Source of the DNA: a virus
IMG/VR virus record: IMGVR_UViG_3300035698_004241
Coordinates: 1-23,312 of that record
Length of the DNA: 23,312 bases
Strand: one strand, 5' to 3'
A model generated the notes under the pieces. The model saw nothing but the letters and a program-made list of their open reading frames with translations. It made no database searches and had not been told where the DNA came from. Below are positions 19,662 to 23,312 of this stretch, in pieces (the first letter of the stretch is position 1; each line of letters opens with the position of its first letter). Made by a program: the position numbers and the translations under genes.

Positions 19662-22466
19662 ATGGCAATAACTATTCCAAATCCAACTAATGCGGCAACG
19701 GACGTACCGATCAATGCAACGCTCGCTTGGGCTGATTCAGTCGAAAGTGATTCGTACAAGGTCTATTTTGGCACAGATACAGCAAAGGTAACAAGCCGTG
19801 ACGACGACGTTTACCGTGGCGACGTTACAGACTTGACATACGACCCCAGAGTAATGCTGACTTACAGCACTGAATACTTCTGGGCGATTGATGCTGTTCT
19901 GGATGGCGATGTTACGAGTCAAGTAACCAACTTCTCATTTACGGTTGTTGCTTCTGATGCGAATATTTCAGGCAAGAAGTACAAGAAGCGATTGTGTGCT
20001 TTGGCAGACGATAAGTTTTGGTATGAAGATATTGATTCTCAGCCGTCTGATATGGTCGAACTGGCAACGACACTCACGGTTGCATCAATGACCACGCAGC
20101 CAGCGGCAGGCGATATTCTGACTCAGGCTACTTCCCTCGCAACAATGACAGTCACAAATAGCACAGCGACCACGATACGAGGGCATGTGACAGGCACATG
20201 GGACTTGTCGCATACGTTTTCGTCGAACGATACTGGCGCAACAATGGACGAAGACACGAATACTCCGACTCTGATTTCAACTTTCGCACCTGATACCAGT
20301 ACACCGATTGATATGGTCGAAGCGTACCAGAAGATATTCGTGGTCAACGGTGCGACGAAGACAGTCGTTGACTTCACCAACACGAAGATCATCTCTAACG
20401 ATGCAGCCCCAGCCGTTATTGACCCTGCCCCAACAAGAGGGATGATCCTGACAGCGGCTTCAGGGGCGAAGATGACAGTTGACTATTGGGACGGTGGGGT
20501 AAACATTTACGGGTTCAATACGACTTCAAAGGTGTTTGCGTCGGGAAATGCAGTCACTGGCACAAACGCAGACGGCGGTGCAGTCAGCTTCACGATGACA
20601 GCGGCGGCGGGCGTAGCCCCAACCGTACCGCATTATTATACTTGGACTATGTTTGGGAACGAAACCACTACGACAGACCCAGATTACAAAGGTGCTTTGC
20701 CTGCACTGTCTACGATGTTGTGCAGATTCAGGGGTAGGGTTGTTCTGGCTGGAAACAGCAATGTCCCCCACAGTTGGAATATGACACGGCAGGACGATCC
20801 GTTCGATTTGCTGTTTCTGGAAGAAGACGCGGCTTCGGCTGTGCTTGGCCAGAACTCTGCTCTTGGTCAGATTGGTGACGTAGTTGTTGCTCTGATGCCT
20901 TACAACGATGACTATCTGATATTTGGCTGCTCAAATTCGATATGGATTCTTGCAGGTGACCCGGCAGGCGGCGGTTCGCTGGATCCGATGAATGAGACAA
21001 CCGGAATCATGGGTAGGGATGCTTGGTGTAAAGACGGTGACGGAAACACATATTTCGTCGGGACAGACGGCATTTACCGGATTGCAAAAAACCTGTCATC
21101 GTTTGATAATTTGACGATGGCGAAGATACCGACGATCATAGAAGACCTTGCCCTTGACGCAGACAAACAGATTATTACGATGGGCTATGACGGCAGACAG
21201 CATGGCTTGGTAATTTCCGTGACAACCCGCGAAGACGGAAGCAACGACAATTTCTGGTACGACTTGCGTACAGGTGGATTCTTCCCAGAAGACTACGCAG
21301 ACAGCAATGGGCTATTCAGTCAGCACTATTACAAGGCAGATAACCCAGAGTATAAGCGGCTGATAGTTGGCTGTAACGACGGCTATATTCGGACTTTTGA
21401 TACAGTTGAGAAGAATGACGATGCGACAGTTATGATTGACGACCTTGTAGGCCACTGGAAGATGAACGATGATGCTGCAACTAAAGTGGTTGTTGATTCA
21501 TCAAGTAATAGCAATGATGGGGCATCAATCCAAAATACAGAAGATGTTAGTGTTGCTGGTAAAATAAATGGTGCTTTATCTTTTGACAGTGCTTCGTTTG
21601 ATTTTGTTCAGTCTGATTATGATGCTACCGGAGTCACGAACATATCTTTCTCTATGTGGGTAAAACCTACAACTGACATCGGAATAAAAGCACTTGCAGG
21701 ACCTTCTTCGTGGGGCAATGACTTCTTTATTCTACGAAGATCAGCACAGAAGTTTTATATAACGACACGCAGAACAAGTGGAACTTCATACACTGTAACA
21801 TCAGGTAATTACCCTGCGGACGGAAGTTGGTATCACGTAGTAGGAAGCCTAGATATAGCGAATCAAGTCTTAAACCTTTATGTCAACGGAATCGCTATGA
21901 CTCCCGCTAGCACGCCAACGGCATCTGGTGCTATTAACGCAGACTGGGTTAAATTTGAAATAGGTAGATCAGCTGGTGCGCATCATTTCGATGGAGATAT
22001 TGACGATGTCCGCATATACAACAAAGAATTGACTCTTGCCGAGGTAGTTGGCATATACAATGATGGCGACGGCACAGAGGGCGTACCGCAGGTGCAGGAG
22101 CCGATTGACAGTTATGCTGTTTTGGGCCCAAAGCCGCTTTCGACAGACGACTTCGCCAATACGCAGATTACAGACCTGGTTATGATTTCCGGCGGTGGTG
22201 CGGTTGGTGGTTCGGAGCTGGACACAGACGGATTGACGATGGATTTACACGTTAAAGATACCAGTGAGGAAGTTACCGAGGCGATTAAAGCAGACGCTAC
22301 GCCGCAGTACACGTACACGCAGTCAGGCCCCGGTAGGGCACAAAACCAGCGTCCGAGGATTACTGGGCTGGTTGCAGGCATAAAGCTGTCAAACGCGAAA
22401 CTGGGCGAAACTTGGGCTATTGAGAAGGTGACAACGAAGACGAAGCCGTTTGGGAGGAAAAAATAA
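19662..22466 (+). CDS. nozzle-like tail protein with FN3- and LamG-type domains
   Basis: A 934-residue mosaic protein. Residues 4-95 resemble a fibronectin-III-like domain (PTNAATDVPINATLAWADS, EYFWAIDAV). Residues 138-203 are a module shared with the tail spike. Residues 220-590 and 815-934 form the core (AYQKIFVVNG, RFRGRVVLAGN, DDYLIFGCSNSIWILAG, YFVGTDGIYRIAK, RLIVGCNDGYIRTFD), resembling the propeller-like nozzle of podophages. Residues 594-805 are a LamG/concanavalin-type lectin domain (VGHWKMNDD, SMWVKPT, WYHVVGSLD, LYVNGI, FDGDIDDVRIYNKELT), cleanly inserted in the core. The nozzle seals the tail tip, and the lectin could add glycan binding. The stop overlaps the next ATG. Confidence 0.7.
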   Translation: MAITIPNPTNAATDVPINATLAWADSVESDSYKVYFGTDTAKVTSRDDDVYRGDVTDLTYDPRVMLTYSTEYFWAIDAVLDGDVTSQVTNFSFTVVASDANISGKKYKKRLCALADDKFWYEDIDSQPSDMVELATTLTVASMTTQPAAGDILTQATSLATMTVTNSTATTIRGHVTGTWDLSHTFSSNDTGATMDEDTNTPTLISTFAPDTSTPIDMVEAYQKIFVVNGATKTVVDFTNTKIISNDAAPAVIDPAPTRGMILTAASGAKMTVDYWDGGVNIYGFNTTSKVFASGNAVTGTNADGGAVSFTMTAAAGVAPTVPHYYTWTMFGNETTTTDPDYKGALPALSTMLCRFRGRVVLAGNSNVPHSWNMTRQDDPFDLLFLEEDAASAVLGQNSALGQIGDVVVALMPYNDDYLIFGCSNSIWILAGDPAGGGSLDPMNETTGIMGRDAWCKDGDGNTYFVGTDGIYRIAKNLSSFDNLTMAKIPTIIEDLALDADKQIITMGYDGRQHGLVISVTTREDGSNDNFWYDLRTGGFFPEDYADSNGLFSQHYYKADNPEYKRLIVGCNDGYIRTFDTVEKNDDATVMIDDLVGHWKMNDDAATKVVVDSSSNSNDGASIQNTEDVSVAGKINGALSFDSASFDFVQSDYDATGVTNISFSMWVKPTTDIGIKALAGPSSWGNDFFILRRSAQKFYITTRRTSGTSYTVTSGNYPADGSWYHVVGSLDIANQVLNLYVNGIAMTPASTPTASGAINADWVKFEIGRSAGAHHFDGDIDDVRIYNKELTLAEVVGIYNDGDGTEGVPQVQEPIDSYAVLGPKPLSTDDFANTQITDLVMISGGGAVGGSELDTDGLTMDLHVKDTSEEVTEAIKADATPQYTYTQSGPGRAQNQRPRITGLVAGIKLSNAKLGETWAIEKVTTKTKPFGRKK

Positions 22467-23312
22467 TGGCTGGACAGTTTACAGTTTCAGGTTCAAGCAA
22501 AGCCGACATTGCGAAAATTCGACGGCGGATCCAGTTCTTGTCGAGTACGCTGGCAAAGGCTCTATTCAAGGGTTCTTATGTCACCGAGGCGGCTTTGATC
22601 GCAGAACACGGAAACCCAAAAGAGAATTGGAGTTATTATAATACTTCAATCGGTCAGACGATCACTTACCATAAAGACACTTGGTATCAGTACACTGTTG
22701 ACGGCGAGAACGGAACAGGCGAAGACTACAAAGGCGAATTTGCAGTCGCTCCGTCCAGTCCGGTTACAGACGATGCTTACCTGGATTCAGTTGATAAGGT
22801 TGTTTACATTTACAATGGAGTGGCATGGGAGATCATGTCGCAGTCTGGTACGAATATCACAGTCACTTACCACGACAGTAACTATGAGGCAACTCCTGAT
22901 GATCCAGAGGCAGAAAGTGGAGGCATAACAGAGGGTTGGCATCTTGACGCAAGCGAGGACGTAAACTGGTTAAGCCAGAAAGTCGGAGCCGGTGACTGGG
23001 GAACACCGATACCGGCAAAGAACTTGGTTGGTGCGGTCGGGCCTGCTGGAGCGGACGGCGAAGATGGAGACCCAGGCGAAGACGGCGAAGATGCGTTTGA
23101 TGATATTGACATGCCGACTACTACCGGGATAGTATTCACGCAGTCAGGCACAAGCGTTGTCTGGACGACCGGCAATTTGAAGTACAAAGGCACTGATTAT
23201 ACAATAGCCTCTGGCACTACAGCCGGAACCAGTCACTATATTTTCTGGGATTTAGCTAGTGCCAATACGACGTTCAAGGTGACAAACACACTAAGCGATG
23301 CAATCGGTGGCG
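22466..23312 (+). CDS. tail fibre with collagen-like repeats, partial
   Basis: The frame opens with MAGQFTVSGSSKADI at an ATG overlapping the nozzle stop (TAATG) and stays open for 282 codons to the window edge. The N-terminal 40 residues are helical (KIRRRIQFLSSTLAKALF) and may attach to the tail. Residues about 60-180 are beta-rich. Around residue 190, seven Gly-x-y triplets (GAVGPAGADGEDGDPGED...) form a collagen-like stretch, nt about 23032-23094, a common trimeric shaft element in phage fibres. Beta-rich sequence follows. It is likely the receptor-binding fibre, and the C-terminal tip is outside the window. The GGAGG needed for initiation lies within the last nozzle codons. Confidence 0.75.
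   Translation, partial: MAGQFTVSGSSKADIAKIRRRIQFLSSTLAKALFKGSYVTEAALIAEHGNPKENWSYYNTSIGQTITYHKDTWYQYTVDGENGTGEDYKGEFAVAPSSPVTDDAYLDSVDKVVYIYNGVAWEIMSQSGTNITVTYHDSNYEATPDDPEAESGGITEGWHLDASEDVNWLSQKVGAGDWGTPIPAKNLVGAVGPAGADGEDGDPGEDGEDAFDDIDMPTTTGIVFTQSGTSVVWTTGNLKYKGTDYTIASGTTAGTSHYIFWDLASANTTFKVTNTLSDAIGG

Overview
The window is most likely part of the genome of an uncultured tailed phage with a short tail (podovirus-like), infecting a bacterium that uses Shine-Dalgarno initiation. The evidence is a continuous rightward late module: candidate small terminase, large terminase, portal, scaffold, major capsid protein, decoration proteins, head-tail adaptor, nozzle-like protein, tail spike and tail fibre. 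There is no tape measure, tail tube or sheath gene between capsid and fibres. I see no integrase, lysogeny repressor, polymerase or rRNA/tRNA gene, and no host chromosomal gene. Most assignments rest on motifs and gene order, not on database searches.

Layout. Positions 1-2275 hold a leftward operon of eight small genes plus the first codons of a ninth. Most are unknown, and several are Cys-rich (likely zinc-binding). The downstream genes are packed with one-base start/stop overlaps. The upstream genes are separated by structured spacers that carry a repeated AT-rich leader. One good sigma70-type promoter (2318-2347) drives this operon. Positions 2276-3326 are a non-coding divergent control region. 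Its centre is strikingly rich in A and C on the + strand and carries tandem and dyad repeats; it is a candidate origin or regulatory region.

Positions 3327-5848 hold a rightward set of accessory genes: a coiled-coil/DUF551-like/zinc-ribbon protein, a small coiled-coil protein, a candidate small terminase and two small membrane proteins. The large terminase occupies 5849-7765. The 200-bp gap after terL holds a 10-bp inverted repeat overlapping a promoter, then a short stem-loop and a strong intrinsic terminator. This looks like a roughly 108-nt small RNA or an attenuated leader ahead of the portal gene.

Positions 7966-15855 encode the head: portal, a membrane peptide, an FmdB-like zinc ribbon, an N4 Gp49/Sf6 gp66-family protein, scaffold, capsid, two decoration-type proteins and two small proteins. 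The capsid gene and the two decoration-type genes are each followed by strong hairpins without U-tracts. Positions 15864-23312 encode the tail: a gp11-like adaptor with a duplicated insert, small proteins (one apparently frameshifted, one a 32-aa basic microprotein), a beta-helix tail spike, a nozzle-like protein with an inserted LamG-type lectin domain, and a collagen-repeat fibre that runs off the window.

The best leads are the terL-portal RNA with its operator-like dyad, whose 9-bp half-site also abuts the leftward promoter; the modular acquisition of domains in the tail genes; and the repeated coupling and leader cassettes of the left operon.
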